Counted from the stretch's first letter, positions 8,646 through 18,973 are shown. The stretch is 64,000 bases of DNA from an uncultured Alphaproteobacteria bacterium (GCA_902524845.1 CABZEW010000003.1:20514-84513), one strand, 5' to 3'. Numbers and translations are program-made. The notes: a model not told the origin generated them from the letters alone.

Positions 8646-10259
8646 CTAGTTTATGACATCCCCATAAGTACCTTTGACATACCTATCTACTATTTCAAAC
8701 TTTTGTATTTTACCTGATCCGGTTAAAGGAAACTCTGCAACCTTAACCCAAATAGAAGGCGTTTTTTGGGCGGACATATGATTTCTTGCATGAGACCTTA
8801 GATCCTCCTTTTTCGGTGTGGTCTCTGACGTAAAGAAAGCAGCTATCACTTCACCCCATTTATCGTCTGGTAGTCCAACTACTGCAACCTGCATGATATC
8901 TGGATGAGTTACTAAAACAGCTTCAATCTCTGCAGGGAAATGATTTTCCCCTCCCCTAATGATCATATCTTTGACCCGTCCAGTTATTGTCAGAAAACCA
9001 TTTTTGTCCATGGTCCCAAGATCACCCGTATGCAACCAGCCTTCATTATCAACCGTCTTTTGAGTAGCTTCAGGATTATCATTGTAACAAGACATTATGG
9101 CGTAAGAGCGAGCACAAATTTCTCCTACTTCTCCTAAGGCCAAAACTTCATTGGTATCAGTTGATCTTATAGAAACTTCCGTTTTAGGGAGAGGTTGCCC
9201 AGCAGTCTTCGTTATTTGTTCAAGTGTAGCTCCTATGGGATTAAGGCTTATCATTGGACTATGCTCAGTTTGACCAAAAGCAGATAACAAATGACACCCA
9301 AGGCGTTCTCTCACTCTTGTGACTAATTCGGGTGGAACGGGAGCGCCACCAGTTGAAATCACCTCAAGAGAAGAAGTATCTCTGGGCTTTAGCTTCAATG
9401 ACTCAAGAAGATCAAACAACATAGTTGGAACAGCAAAGCATGTTGTTACTTTTTGTTGTTCTATTAGCTTCGCAAAGATATCTGCATTGTACTGTTTAAT
9501 AAGGAGCATTTTACAAGCAGCAGTTAAGCAACCCAAAGTTCCTGTTGCACATCCTGCTGTATGAAATAGTGGCATAAAATTTGACCAAACAGACTCCTGT
9601 GAAATTTGTTTTCTTTCACTATAAATCTTTGCATTATTGACTAAGTTCTTGTGTGTTAATACTGCTCCTTTAGGGAAGCCCGTTGTACCACTCGTGTATT
9701 GTATTTGAGCGGGATCACTGGGGTATACCTTAGCCCTTGGCTCATTTTCTTTTTTTTTCGAGTATAGTTTATCTCTATCATAAAGGTCTGTTACTTCTCT
9801 TAACAACTTATTACCTTTGATAGCTTCCTTTGCTATCTCATCCATCTTATTGCCACGATATTCCGGTATCAGAAAGAGCCCCACCGCTCCTGATTGTTCA
9901 ATCACATAAGACAGTTCTTTTTGTTTAAATGAAGGATTAGCAGTTACAAGAACTAAGCCTGACAACGCACATGCATATTCCATAAAAACCCATTGTGGTA
10001 TATTTGGAGCCCATACCACGACTTTCTCCCCTTTTTGGAACCGACTGGAGAGACTTATAGAGAGTTTTTTAGCTTCTAAAAACAATTCTTGGTAAGTCCA
10101 TGATGACAAAGCGTCGCCATTATCATCAATATCAACCATGGCAACATTATCAGGAAAAGCATTAGCAGTTTCCTGAAGAAAATCACCTATAGTAATGTCT
10201 CGTATATCTGCATCATCTTGTGCTGGAAAGTACGAATTCATTAGCTGGACTTCATACAT
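8646..10259 (-). CDS. Acyl-CoA synthetase / AMP-dependent ligase (FadD-like)
   Basis: 537 aa; 'IQYTSGTTGFPKGAVLTH', 'GWLHTGDLGTMDKNGFLTITGRVKDMIIRGGENHFPAEIE'. Confidence 0.95.
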   Translation of the reverse strand: MYEVQLMNSYFPAQDDADIRDITIGDFLQETANAFPDNVAMVDIDDNGDALSSWTYQELFLEAKKLSISLSSRFQKGEKVVVWAPNIPQWVFMEYACALSGLVLVTANPSFKQKELSYVIEQSGAVGLFLIPEYRGNKMDEIAKEAIKGNKLLREVTDLYDRDKLYSKKKENEPRAKVYPSDPAQIQYTSGTTGFPKGAVLTHKNLVNNAKIYSERKQISQESVWSNFMPLFHTAGCATGTLGCLTAACKMLLIKQYNADIFAKLIEQQKVTTCFAVPTMLFDLLESLKLKPRDTSSLEVISTGGAPVPPELVTRVRERLGCHLLSAFGQTEHSPMISLNPIGATLEQITKTAGQPLPKTEVSIRSTDTNEVLALGEVGEICARSYAIMSCYNDNPEATQKTVDNEGWLHTGDLGTMDKNGFLTITGRVKDMIIRGGENHFPAEIEAVLVTHPDIMQVAVVGLPDDKWGEVIAAFFTSETTPKKEDLRSHARNHMSAQKTPSIWVKVAEFPLTGSGKIQKFEIVDRYVKGTYGDVIN

Positions 10260-10293
10260 TTTGACTACTCCATTTTTATTCTAAAAATTTAAC

Positions 10294-10356
10294 TTTTTGA
10301 CAACACTTTTGACAACAGTTTTCGTGATTTTCCTAATAACACATAAGAAGCGTTAT
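10294..10356 (+). repeat. tRNA-Gln-derived repeat, copy 3 (truncated; left arm only)
   Basis: tttttgacaacacttttgacaacagttttcgtgattttcctaataacacataagaagcg; no tRNA half follows. Confidence 0.85.
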
Positions 10357-10622
10357 TTGGATGAGTGCTTTTTCTGAGCTAAATTGTTAAATATTTAAAG
10401 CCCTTTGGGTTAACTCTTCACTCAGCATAAAAATAGATTTTAAAAACTTGCTGAAAATATTGTTGAGTATTTAACAGATATGTGAGTAGGCTATTAAAAT
10501 TAACATTCACAATTACGGACAAGCAAAAGATGACAGATATTATGCAAGATCAAAATACTTGTTTGAATATGACAAGACGTGAAGTTAAACCAGAAACTAA
10601 TAATAATTACATCGAGAGATAA

Positions 10623-11435
10623 ATGGCTGATTTTAATGATTTTAAGAATTTTGAAAAAGATGGATGGGAGGAACGCGCTTCAACTTATGGTAATTGGACG
10701 GTCACTAGCGAAATAGTACCAATCGCTGTTGAAGCTCTAAATTTATCCAATGACGATAAAGTTTTAGAATTGGCGTCTGGACCCGGTTACGGTACTAGTG
10801 AAATCTCAAAAAAAACGAAAAACGTTTTGGGGACAGATTTTGCTGAATCTATGGTGCATCAAGCAAAAATCCTTTTTCCCAACTTGAAATTCGAACAGGC
10901 AGACGCAGAAAATCTGAAGTTTGAAGATAACAGCTTTGATAAGGTATTTTGTACTTTTGGAGTTCTTCACTTTGCTCATCCTAATAAAGCTATTAGTGAA
11001 ATTCGACGAGTACTTAAAGCTGGAGGAATTTTTGTATTCACTGTTTGGGCTCCTGTGGAAGAGTCTCCTTTTTTTGGAATTCTTTCAGAAGTGATCAGCC
11101 AGCTGGGTAGCTTTGACGTAGGATTACCCGACGGCCCCCCAATAGATGATTTTAGTGACAAAGAAAGGGCATCAGTCAAGCTTTTGGCACAAGGATTGGA
11201 TATGATAAATTTTCAAGCTGAAGATAATGTCTTTGATACAGGAGCTTCCCCATCTAAGATGCCGACAGTATATAGAGAAGTTGGAGTTAGATCGAAGGGC
11301 TTATTAGATGCTCAAGATCCAAAGAAGCTTCCTGAGATAGAAGAAGAACTGGTTTCCAGATTTAAAAAATTTGAAGAAAAAGGCACCGTGAAAATGCCCT
11401 TCCCTTATAGAATAGTAACAGCTCGAAAAATTTGA
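10623..11435 (+). CDS. Class I SAM-dependent methyltransferase
   Basis: 270 aa; 'VLELASGPGYGTSEISKK', 'FDKVFCTFGVLHFAHPNKAISEIRRVLKAGG'; stop codon lies in the first bases of repeat copy 4. Confidence 0.93.
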   Translation: MADFNDFKNFEKDGWEERASTYGNWTVTSEIVPIAVEALNLSNDDKVLELASGPGYGTSEISKKTKNVLGTDFAESMVHQAKILFPNLKFEQADAENLKFEDNSFDKVFCTFGVLHFAHPNKAISEIRRVLKAGGIFVFTVWAPVEESPFFGILSEVISQLGSFDVGLPDGPPIDDFSDKERASVKLLAQGLDMINFQAEDNVFDTGASPSKMPTVYREVGVRSKGLLDAQDPKKLPEIEEELVSRFKKFEEKGTVKMPFPYRIVTARKI

Positions 11436-11600
11436 CAATAACTTTGACGAAAGTTTTCATGATTTTCCTGATAACTCATAAGAAGCAAGAGACGGATCAG
11501 ATCTAATGTTCAGCGTTATGAGAAACCTGATAGCGCTGACAGCAATATCCACAGGTTTTGATCCCGTCTACCGTAGGTTCGTATCCTATTACCCCAGCCA
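11430..11600 (+). repeat. tRNA-Gln-derived repeat, copy 4
   Basis: tttgacaataactttgacgaaagttttcatgattttcctgataactcataagaagc...acaggTTTTGATcccgtctaccgtaggttcgtatcctattaccccagcca; a few mismatches in the tRNA half. Confidence 0.9.
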
Positions 11601-11674
11601 TTATTCAAATAGGCTTTTCAGTGTATAGTTATCCCTAAAATCCTTTTTGGTTAATAACACAGTATTATCTATAC

Positions 11675-12586
11675 CTATTTCGGCTTTGCACCTTTAAAAA
11701 GATCTGCAAATCCTTCATTGTTTGTGTCGCTATATTTTGGTAATCCGGACTCAGTATCATATTGTGGTAATGTGCTTAACATCATTTCTTTAAAAGGTTT
11801 TGAACCCTGGTAACGAGCTTCATTGACAGAGCCATCAGTATCATAATCCTCTTTGAAACCAAATTCTTTTGCAAGATCAATAGTAAATAGAGTTTTACCA
11901 TTTGCTTGGTTAAGAAAATTATCGTCGGCTTTTTCCATCAATGCCAATACAGCTCGACCGACAAAATTCGGACTTTCACCATCTGGAAAAGCAGTTATTT
12001 CTGTTTGACCTGCACCAGGGTGTATTGTAATTGCCCTTACATTTTGATCCTTTAATTCTGTAGCCATGTCATAGCTCAAACGATCCATCGCAGCGTGAGC
12101 CACTCCATATCCGACATCGCAAAAATAAATAAAGCCTCCGTAACTGGAAATTTGCAATATTAATCCGTTATTGTTTTGGATCATATTTGGAACGATTAGT
12201 TTGCTCATTACATAGGAGCTCCGAACTCCTACATTCATGTGATCATCATATACCGATATAGGTCTTTCCCAGAATCGCTTTCCAAAGTGGGGTGTCATCC
12301 CTATCAAACCTTGATATGCGCTATTAACCAGTAGGTCTATTTTGGTATTGCCCTCTGTGATTTCTTCAGAAAATTTTATTACTTCGTTATCATTATTTTG
12401 ATCCAAGGCAACCGGAACAATTTCACCGTCACATCCCAACTTATCTACTTCCCTTTTCAGATTGTCTAAAGCGCTCTTGTTTCTCGCAGTTGCAAATACT
12501 TTGTACTGTCCCACTGAAGCAAGCACGTGTGCAATCCCTCGACCAAATCCCCGTGATGCTCCCGTTACTATTGCTGTTTTTTTCAT
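11675..12586 (-). CDS. Short-chain dehydrogenase/reductase
   Basis: 303 aa; 'TGASRGFGRGIA', 'ISSYGG...YGVAHAAMDRLS' (atypical spacing, H in place of canonical K). Confidence 0.88.
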   Translation of the reverse strand: MKKTAIVTGASRGFGRGIAHVLASVGQYKVFATARNKSALDNLKREVDKLGCDGEIVPVALDQNNDNEVIKFSEEITEGNTKIDLLVNSAYQGLIGMTPHFGKRFWERPISVYDDHMNVGVRSSYVMSKLIVPNMIQNNNGLILQISSYGGFIYFCDVGYGVAHAAMDRLSYDMATELKDQNVRAITIHPGAGQTEITAFPDGESPNFVGRAVLALMEKADDNFLNQANGKTLFTIDLAKEFGFKEDYDTDGSVNEARYQGSKPFKEMMLSTLPQYDTESGLPKYSDTNNEGFADLFKGAKPK

Positions 12587-12646
12587 ATTTTTAACCCCTA
12601 AATCGTAATTTTTTCCATGTGTACTTATTATTAATTTTTAAAAACA

Positions 12647-12949
12647 TTATATTACAAATCCCGAAAATGCCTCTGTTCTACTATCACTTTCGTACCTTTC
12701 AAGCAGATGATCAACACTGTCGAGCCACTCTAAGCCTGTAACTTGGCCGTCTAATAAAGCGTCTAAATTAGGCATTCTAGCAATTTGCACAAACTCTCCC
12801 GTTTCTAGTCGAATAAAAGTATTAAGAAAGTCATAAGCTTTGTTTTTTTTCATACTTTCCTCTAGTCTTTTAAGCTCTTTTACAAAATCTTCTTCACAAC
12901 CTTCCTTAGGTTTGTATTTAATAATAGTCCATACTTCTGTATCCGACAT
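12647..12949 (-). CDS. Small hypothetical protein, ABM-like (dimeric alpha/beta barrel) possible
   Basis: 100 aa; 'EVWTIIKYKPKEGCEEDFVKELKRLEESMK' pattern. Confidence 0.55.
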   Translation of the reverse strand: MSDTEVWTIIKYKPKEGCEEDFVKELKRLEESMKKNKAYDFLNTFIRLETGEFVQIARMPNLDALLDGQVTGLEWLDSVDHLLERYESDSRTEAFSGFVI

Positions 12950-13106
12950 ATATAAAGATCCTTATGTGTTTTTACTTTTTTAAAAATATTAAACTGTTTT
13001 CAACAAATTGAAATACCTCAAACTTTCAAGTTGTATTATCGGAAAAAATAAAACTATTCCTCGTCTCTTAAAGGAAACACTTCGCTTAACCCAACAAATC
13101 CAGCTC

Positions 13107-13245
13107 TCGACAACACTTTTTTACAACAACTTTCGTGATTTTCTTGAAAAAATATAAGAAGTGTGACCATGAAAAGAGCCAATTTAAAGGGTTGTGAGAA
13201 TCCATTTGACAGCTGATAACAATATCCATGTTTTTTTATTCGGTA
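13107..13245 (+). repeat. tRNA-Gln-derived repeat, copy 5 (degenerate)
   Basis: tcgacaacacttttttacaacaactttcgtgattttcttgaaaaaatataagaagtg...gggttgtgaga...gctgataacaatatccatg then decayed tRNA portion. Confidence 0.75.
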
Positions 13246-13334
13246 TTGTTTAGATACCAAATCTTTTATCTCAGCTATCTATTGCTAATATTTGCATTAA
13301 AAGGTCAATTTCTTAGGCAAAATAAAATAAAAAG

Positions 13335-14045
13335 TTAATTAGCCATTTTTATAAAAATGTCCCCCATGCCTCCCCTGACCTCTTCAAGTGGTGTATTATT
13401 TCTAAGTGGACAGTAACTTCCAGTGATAACTTCTCTATTTATCTTTTCAATGTCCCTAGGTGTACAGATTTTACTGTCAAAGAGTATTCCCACTACAAGC
13501 CTTCCATCTATTTCAGTTACACGTTTTTTATTTAGGGAGGTGCCAATACAAAGGGAATCTCTATCAACCTCCTCGGGAAAATCCTGCTTTTCACACGGGT
13601 TTTTGATTGTTAATACCTTAATCAAATCAATCTTTTTATTAAATTTTTTTTCAAATGTCTGTACCTGTACAAATTTCATTACGTCGCAAGAGCAGGGCCA
13701 ACAACATCTATAAAGCGAACCACAGATTAATTCGTTACCATCCTGGCCCTTAACAGAAACGAATTCAGGTTCAGAACCAGGCCTTACAAGTGAGCCAGAG
13801 ACGCTACAATACATTTTATTTTTTTCAAAAAACTCCTCTCTGGAATTCGAATTATCTAAAATATATTTAAAAAAAAGAGCACCGCCTGCGTTTCTGTTTT
13901 TGTTTGGAAATATTTTCCCCCAATCTGCTCGTAACTCTTCATAATAACGTGTTAATGTTGAATTATCGGAACGTAGAGAACTCCCTAAACTTAATGAAGG
14001 AATTAACAAACATACCACTAAAAGTGAGGAAATGTATCGAGTCAT
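13335..14045 (-). CDS. Hypothetical secreted protein, Cys-rich segment
   Basis: ORF 13335-14096; likely start MTRYISSLLVVCLLIPSLSLG (signal peptide); CRCCWPCSCDV-like stretch. Confidence 0.6.
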   Translation of the reverse strand: MTRYISSLLVVCLLIPSLSLGSSLRSDNSTLTRYYEELRADWGKIFPNKNRNAGGALFFKYILDNSNSREEFFEKNKMYCSVSGSLVRPGSEPEFVSVKGQDGNELICGSLYRCCWPCSCDVMKFVQVQTFEKKFNKKIDLIKVLTIKNPCEKQDFPEEVDRDSLCIGTSLNKKRVTEIDGRLVVGILFDSKICTPRDIEKINREVITGSYCPLRNNTPLEEVRGGMGDIFIKMAN

Positions 14046-14046
14046 A

Positions 14047-15552
14047 TCAATTTGCTTTACCTTGACTGAAAATATATTGATGGTTGAGCTTCTCAATTTT
14101 GTAGGTTGATTGTTGGCCGTCAGTCCACCTTATCTGAACATGTTGAATTTCTTCATTTTCACGAATTCCAAAATGAGCTACTGGCTCCATCTGGCATAAA
14201 TATCCGGAGCCGGCATCTATAGTTTTAGCATGAGTTCTTAAATTTGTCTTAAGCAATACAGTAGCGCCTCTGGCAGGTGCATTAAAAGTGTTTCTAGGTT
14301 CTATCCTTAAATATTGAAAATCATCAATAATATTAGCTGAATAAAGGCTCAATGGTTCAGGGGCACTTTCACCATGAGCGATTAGAAGCTCCAAAATTCC
14401 GTCACCATTTAGATCTGCTACTGCTGCACCGGTACCCAAACCCGTCTTTTCTAAAGCATTTGTCAGTTCCAACTGTTCAAGCTTGTTGTTATCAAGGATC
14501 CTAAACAATTTGTTCGGTTGACCGATATTGTTCAAAAAGATCTCATCAAAACCATCATTATCAAAATCAGCGGATATAACTGTTCTTATTTTTGAAGGTT
14601 CTCGAAAATTTAAAGGCGCTGTATCTACAAAAGTGTTCTTTTCATGAGTGTATATTCTATGGAACCCATTCCAATTCCCTACAATGAGGTCTAAGCTGCC
14701 GTTATAACTAATATCGGAAAGAGCAGTTCCTCTCCCATTTTGAAGAGTATCATCGATACCATATTCCAAAGCCTTGTCAGTGTATATCCCATCCTCATTT
14801 GTTAATAAAAAATTTGGACCCCGCTCATTAGCAGCAAAAATATCAATTCTTTCTGAAAGTATTTGACCTGCTACCACAGCTCGGCCACCCGTCGTAGAAT
14901 TTATTCCAAGCGAAGGTGCAATGTCTTGGATAATATCGTTTTTCAGTTCGTAAAATCTTGTTGGGCCCCCATAATTGGAGACATAAATACCATAGTTACC
15001 GTTTCCACGCCTATCAACGCAAGCCACCGACCTGCCTGCTGTAAGATTTAAGTTTGACTGATTTTTTTTAAGACTAAAAATATCATAAATAGTTTTGCCT
15101 GCGTCTATAAGGCGATCTGAGTATTTTTTCGTTCCGCTGTAAGTGTCAGTATTCAAGAAGTAAATTTCTTCAAATCCGTCCTGGTCTACATCACAGGCTA
15201 CAACTCCAATCGATGATCTTTTTTCATCTGCAAATAGTTCACTAGAATTAATATTTTTGTAGGAACCATTCTTATAGCTCAGGGCAAGATTTGGATACCG
15301 AAATCCTGTAACTATAAATTCCATTATTCCATCATTGTTAAAATCTGTTACAGCCACCCCGTAAGATAACCTCGGAACATTATTTTCTATTTTTTTTGTT
15401 ATATTTTGAAAAAATTGCGCATTCACAGCAAGGTTATTTTCTGCTAAGCCTAGATAAAAGGTAAATATGGCTAGAAAAAATTTATATCCTTTTAACAAGC
15501 TGATGTTTACTTCGATTTTTTTAAGAAGTTTTGTTAGAGCTATATTATTCAT
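14047..15552 (-). CDS. FG-GAP/VCBS repeat protein with ASPIC/UnbV C-terminal domain
   Basis: 501 aa; repeated 'DFNNDGIMEF', 'DVDQDGFEEIYF', 'DFDNDGFDEIFL', 'DLNGDGILELLIAHG'; C-terminal 'VQIRWTDGQQSTYKIEKLNHQYI'. Confidence 0.88.
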   Translation of the reverse strand: MNNIALTKLLKKIEVNISLLKGYKFFLAIFTFYLGLAENNLAVNAQFFQNITKKIENNVPRLSYGVAVTDFNNDGIMEFIVTGFRYPNLALSYKNGSYKNINSSELFADEKRSSIGVVACDVDQDGFEEIYFLNTDTYSGTKKYSDRLIDAGKTIYDIFSLKKNQSNLNLTAGRSVACVDRRGNGNYGIYVSNYGGPTRFYELKNDIIQDIAPSLGINSTTGGRAVVAGQILSERIDIFAANERGPNFLLTNEDGIYTDKALEYGIDDTLQNGRGTALSDISYNGSLDLIVGNWNGFHRIYTHEKNTFVDTAPLNFREPSKIRTVISADFDNDGFDEIFLNNIGQPNKLFRILDNNKLEQLELTNALEKTGLGTGAAVADLNGDGILELLIAHGESAPEPLSLYSANIIDDFQYLRIEPRNTFNAPARGATVLLKTNLRTHAKTIDAGSGYLCQMEPVAHFGIRENEEIQHVQIRWTDGQQSTYKIEKLNHQYIFSQGKAN

Positions 15553-15643
15553 AAATCATCATGCGCAAAATTTGTAACCTTGTTTCTATGTTAGCAGCAT
15601 CAAATCCGCTAAGTCAGTGACCGTGAAATAGGCCGAAAAGCGA

Positions 15644-15764
15644 AATTGACAACACTTTAATAATTTTCCTGCTAACGCATAAGAAGCATAAAAACAATTT
15701 TCGAGAGTTATAACAATCCTTTTAACAACATCTATGGGTTCTACCCCTACAAATCTGGCCATCT
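15644..15764 (+). repeat. tRNA-Gln-derived repeat, copy 6 (degenerate)
   Basis: attgacaacactttaataattttcctgctaacgcataagaagcataaaaac...gagttataacaatc...aacaacatctatgggttctacccctac. Confidence 0.7.
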
Positions 15765-15855
15765 CCTAAAAGTAAATAACCTCGCTGTTTTTTATATGAT
15801 TCAATTTACTAGTGGTATTAGGTGTTTTCGAAGGATACATGAGTTCAAATTTAAA

Positions 15856-16803
15856 TCAATGAAATTGGATTACAAGTCGCCCTCTAACTCCACCACTTTC
15901 AAATCGCTTATGTGCTGCCGACACTTGAGATGGACTAAATGTATCGGCTAACCTCAATGAAATTTTTTTCGCATTGACAAGCTTTCTTAAATCATCCAAT
16001 TTTTCGTACATGCAATCTTGAGTCCTAACCCAAGTTTGGGTGAAATTTATCTCACGTTCACCTGTCCCCTGATAACCTCGTACCGCGGTAAAGGAGCCCC
16101 CGTATTTGACAGCGGGTACTGCTTTTTCATTTAATAAAGCACCGTCTGCTAAGCCATCTACGCCTTCGGGAAACCGCTTCAACAGATGCTTTAAAAATTC
16201 CTCTCCTCTCGGAAGCAATAGATCAGCACCAAGTGATTTAACTAAATTTTGATCTTTTTCTGACGTGTCTGCAATGACATATAAACCTAAGGTTTTTGCA
16301 ATTTGTATCATATAGCCTCCATAGGCTCCTGGAGAGCCAGTAACTGCTAACTTGTCGCCAGGACTTAAATTCAAAAGTTCTAGAGAAAGCTTCGCCGTTA
16401 AGCCATTCATTGGCAACGTACATGCTTCTTCAAAACTAACCCCTTCAGGAATTGGCACCACTGCTCCTGATTTGAGAGCAATTTGCTCTCGGTATGCCCC
16501 ATGTTGACCATTTGGTATCACCATAGCCATGACCGCGTCGCCTTCTTTGAGATGGGTTTTGACGTTTTCTCCAATCTCTACTATTTTCCCAGAAATATCC
16601 ATTCCTGGAACATACGGAGGATCATAAGGTTTCTGTCTTTCTGCTATACCTCCATTACGAGCTAAAATATCTGTCGGATTTATAGCTGCGCAAAACACTT
16701 GCACTAGTATTTCATCTGCTTCAGCTTTTACCTCAGGCACCTCAATAAGCTCTAGCACTTCAGGTCCACCATGCTTCATTAAACCAATTGCACGCATCTG
16801 CAC
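15856..16803 (-). CDS. Zinc-type alcohol dehydrogenase-like / NADPH:quinone oxidoreductase (MDR)
   Basis: 315 aa; 'MQMRAIGLMKHGGPEVLELIEVPEVKAEADEILVQVFCAAINPTDILARNG'. Confidence 0.93.
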   Translation of the reverse strand: MQMRAIGLMKHGGPEVLELIEVPEVKAEADEILVQVFCAAINPTDILARNGGIAERQKPYDPPYVPGMDISGKIVEIGENVKTHLKEGDAVMAMVIPNGQHGAYREQIALKSGAVVPIPEGVSFEEACTLPMNGLTAKLSLELLNLSPGDKLAVTGSPGAYGGYMIQIAKTLGLYVIADTSEKDQNLVKSLGADLLLPRGEEFLKHLLKRFPEGVDGLADGALLNEKAVPAVKYGGSFTAVRGYQGTGEREINFTQTWVRTQDCMYEKLDDLRKLVNAKKISLRLADTFSPSQVSAAHKRFESGGVRGRLVIQFH

Positions 16804-16835
16804 TCCTTTAATTAGAATAGAAAGTCACTTGATTT

Positions 16836-17615
16836 ATGTTACACTATTTGGAAAAATTTAAAATAATGTCACAAGAAGAACTTACCCCTGAGCAATTTAG
16901 TAGAAAGCCCGCAGTCCTGAAAGCTCTTAATAATCCTCGTTCACCATGTAGTGTTTTGAATTATATGTGTGGCTGCGACATTAATAATCTCGAGGATAGA
17001 AATAGTCTGTATTACGACGAAACAGTTGAACCTTTATTAGGTATTTGGTTCAGAAGTGGAACTGCTTTGGATAATATCTGTAAACCCTTTTCATCAGTTG
17101 TTCGGGAATTGAAAGCTGATCCACAAACATTAGTGGAAGATGAATGGTTTACCATTGAGGGCCAGGTCGCTAGGGTAATCTTAGCAGATCAACTATCACG
17201 CTCGTGTTTTCGAGGGACCGCTGAAGCTTTTTCTTTTGACTACATAGGACGTGAGCTCGTTCGAGACCTTGTAAATAAAAAGCAAGTGGATAAAACTTTA
17301 AAATTACCTCCGGCCCTTTTGTATTTACTTCCCTGGGCTTTGGCCCATTCAGAAGAAATTATTGATCTTATTCGTGCTTGCGAAATCATTGATATGGCAA
17401 TCGGTGCTTATCCTAATTTCAATCTATTTGAAGGAAGAAATAAAAAAGCAGTAGATCAACATAGGCAGGTTTTAGAAAAATTTGGGCGTTACCCACAAAG
17501 AAATTTAGAGTTTGGAAGGGCTAATACTCCTGAAGAAGAAATCTGGCTTAATGATAAAGAGAATCTACCAATTTGGGCAGGTGGCAATCTTTCTTTTGAC
17601 CAAAAAATTAAATAA
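16836..17615 (+). CDS. DUF924 family protein
   Basis: 259 aa; 'DQLSRSCFRGTAEAFSFD', 'FGRYPQRNLEFGRANTPEEEIWL'. Confidence 0.85.
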   Translation: MLHYLEKFKIMSQEELTPEQFSRKPAVLKALNNPRSPCSVLNYMCGCDINNLEDRNSLYYDETVEPLLGIWFRSGTALDNICKPFSSVVRELKADPQTLVEDEWFTIEGQVARVILADQLSRSCFRGTAEAFSFDYIGRELVRDLVNKKQVDKTLKLPPALLYLLPWALAHSEEIIDLIRACEIIDMAIGAYPNFNLFEGRNKKAVDQHRQVLEKFGRYPQRNLEFGRANTPEEEIWLNDKENLPIWAGGNLSFDQKIK

Positions 17616-17921
17616 GAAATGCTGTGTTTGAACACTCATTAGTTGCATATCCAAAACTAACAATCGGCATACTTCACTATGTTTCCATGCGTTGAGGGAA
17701 AGACCAAATTTGTTAACTTATTGCATTATGCGTCTAAGGCTATATTTTGATAACCGATAAATGGTGACTCTTTGTGTAATCAGTGCATAAAAGATATGCT
17801 ACAAGCGATTCCGTAAGAGTTGGCGACCCTACTATGGTAATATAACCAAGAATAGATTGGTTCAAATTTAAGAGTTTGCGCATATATCAAATGGGTGTTT
17901 AAAATACCTATATTTCAAACT

Positions 17922-18073
17922 CTCTTGACAACAGTTTTCTGATTTTGCTGATTACTTAAAATCATCTAAATATGTGTTTTAAATGGTTAATGAAAGAACC
18001 GATAACTCATGATAAACACATCCGCGGGTTTTGATCCCGTTAAGCTCAGGTTCGAGTCCTATCAGCCCAGCCA
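17922..18073 (+). repeat. tRNA-Gln-derived repeat, copy 7
   Basis: cttgacaacagttttctgattttgctgattacttaaaatc...ccgataactcatgataaacacatccgcgggTTTTGATcccgttaagctcaggttcgagtcctatcagcccagcca. Confidence 0.88.
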
Positions 18074-18204
18074 CTTAAAACCGACATTTCGATACTTGTT
18101 TATAAATAAAAATTATTCATGAAGGTTTACGCTACGTAATATTTGCATGATATCATTTTACTGAATAGCATTTTGTTTCTTTATATTCCTTTAATTCATC
18201 TACT

Positions 18205-18960
18205 TTGAAAGTGCTACGGCAGTTTAAAATAAATTTACTTCAAAAAGAAATTCATCGATTAGCTCTTTTCCTAGACGTTGATGGAACTCTATATGAGATC
18301 GAGAAAAGTCCTCATTTGGTTAGACCTTGTTTTAAATTACAAAAAAAACTTCATATCATCCGCAATAAACTTGGAGGCGCCCTTGGGCTTATAAGTGGCA
18401 GGACATTAAATGATCTAGATAGAATTTTCGATAATACTCAAATTCCTGTTGCTGGTAATCATGGAGCACAATTGAGAGACGCACTCCGAAGCAAAGACTA
18501 TCCAGCCAATGCTAAAAAAATAGAGGAAATTTTCTATAAAATTACAAAATTAATTGGTAGACAAAATAATCTCAAGGTTGAAAATAAAGGTTCAAATTTA
18601 ACTGTTCATTTTCGAAATTCTACGATCCACAGAAAAGAATTTAAGAAAACTATAATGAAGCTCGTGAAACATGAACCAGAATTAATTTTCCTTGAAGGCA
18701 AGGAAGTTTTGGAAATTAGACCTCTGCACCATGACAAAGGAACAGCGATTGCGTTTTTCATGAGAACAAAACCTTTTTTAAATCGGATACCAGTTTTTAT
18801 TGGTGATGATGTGAGTGATGAAGATGGCTTTGAAACTATTAACAAACAGGGTGGCTTGTCAGTGCGCGTTGGAAAATATAAAAAAAGTAAAGCCAATTAC
18901 TTTTTACCTGACGTTAAATCTGTTCATATAATACTCAACCAGCTTTTGAAGCTAAGGTAA
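18205..18960 (+). CDS. otsB: Trehalose-phosphatase
   Basis: 251 aa HAD; 'LFLDVDGTL', 'GLISGRTLNDLD', 'AGNHGAQ', 'IGDDVSDEDGFETIN'; directly upstream of otsA. Confidence 0.92.
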   Translation: MKVLRQFKINLLQKEIHRLALFLDVDGTLYEIEKSPHLVRPCFKLQKKLHIIRNKLGGALGLISGRTLNDLDRIFDNTQIPVAGNHGAQLRDALRSKDYPANAKKIEEIFYKITKLIGRQNNLKVENKGSNLTVHFRNSTIHRKEFKKTIMKLVKHEPELIFLEGKEVLEIRPLHHDKGTAIAFFMRTKPFLNRIPVFIGDDVSDEDGFETINKQGGLSVRVGKYKKSKANYFLPDVKSVHIILNQLLKLR

Positions 18961-18973
18961 AAGTTGGAGAATT

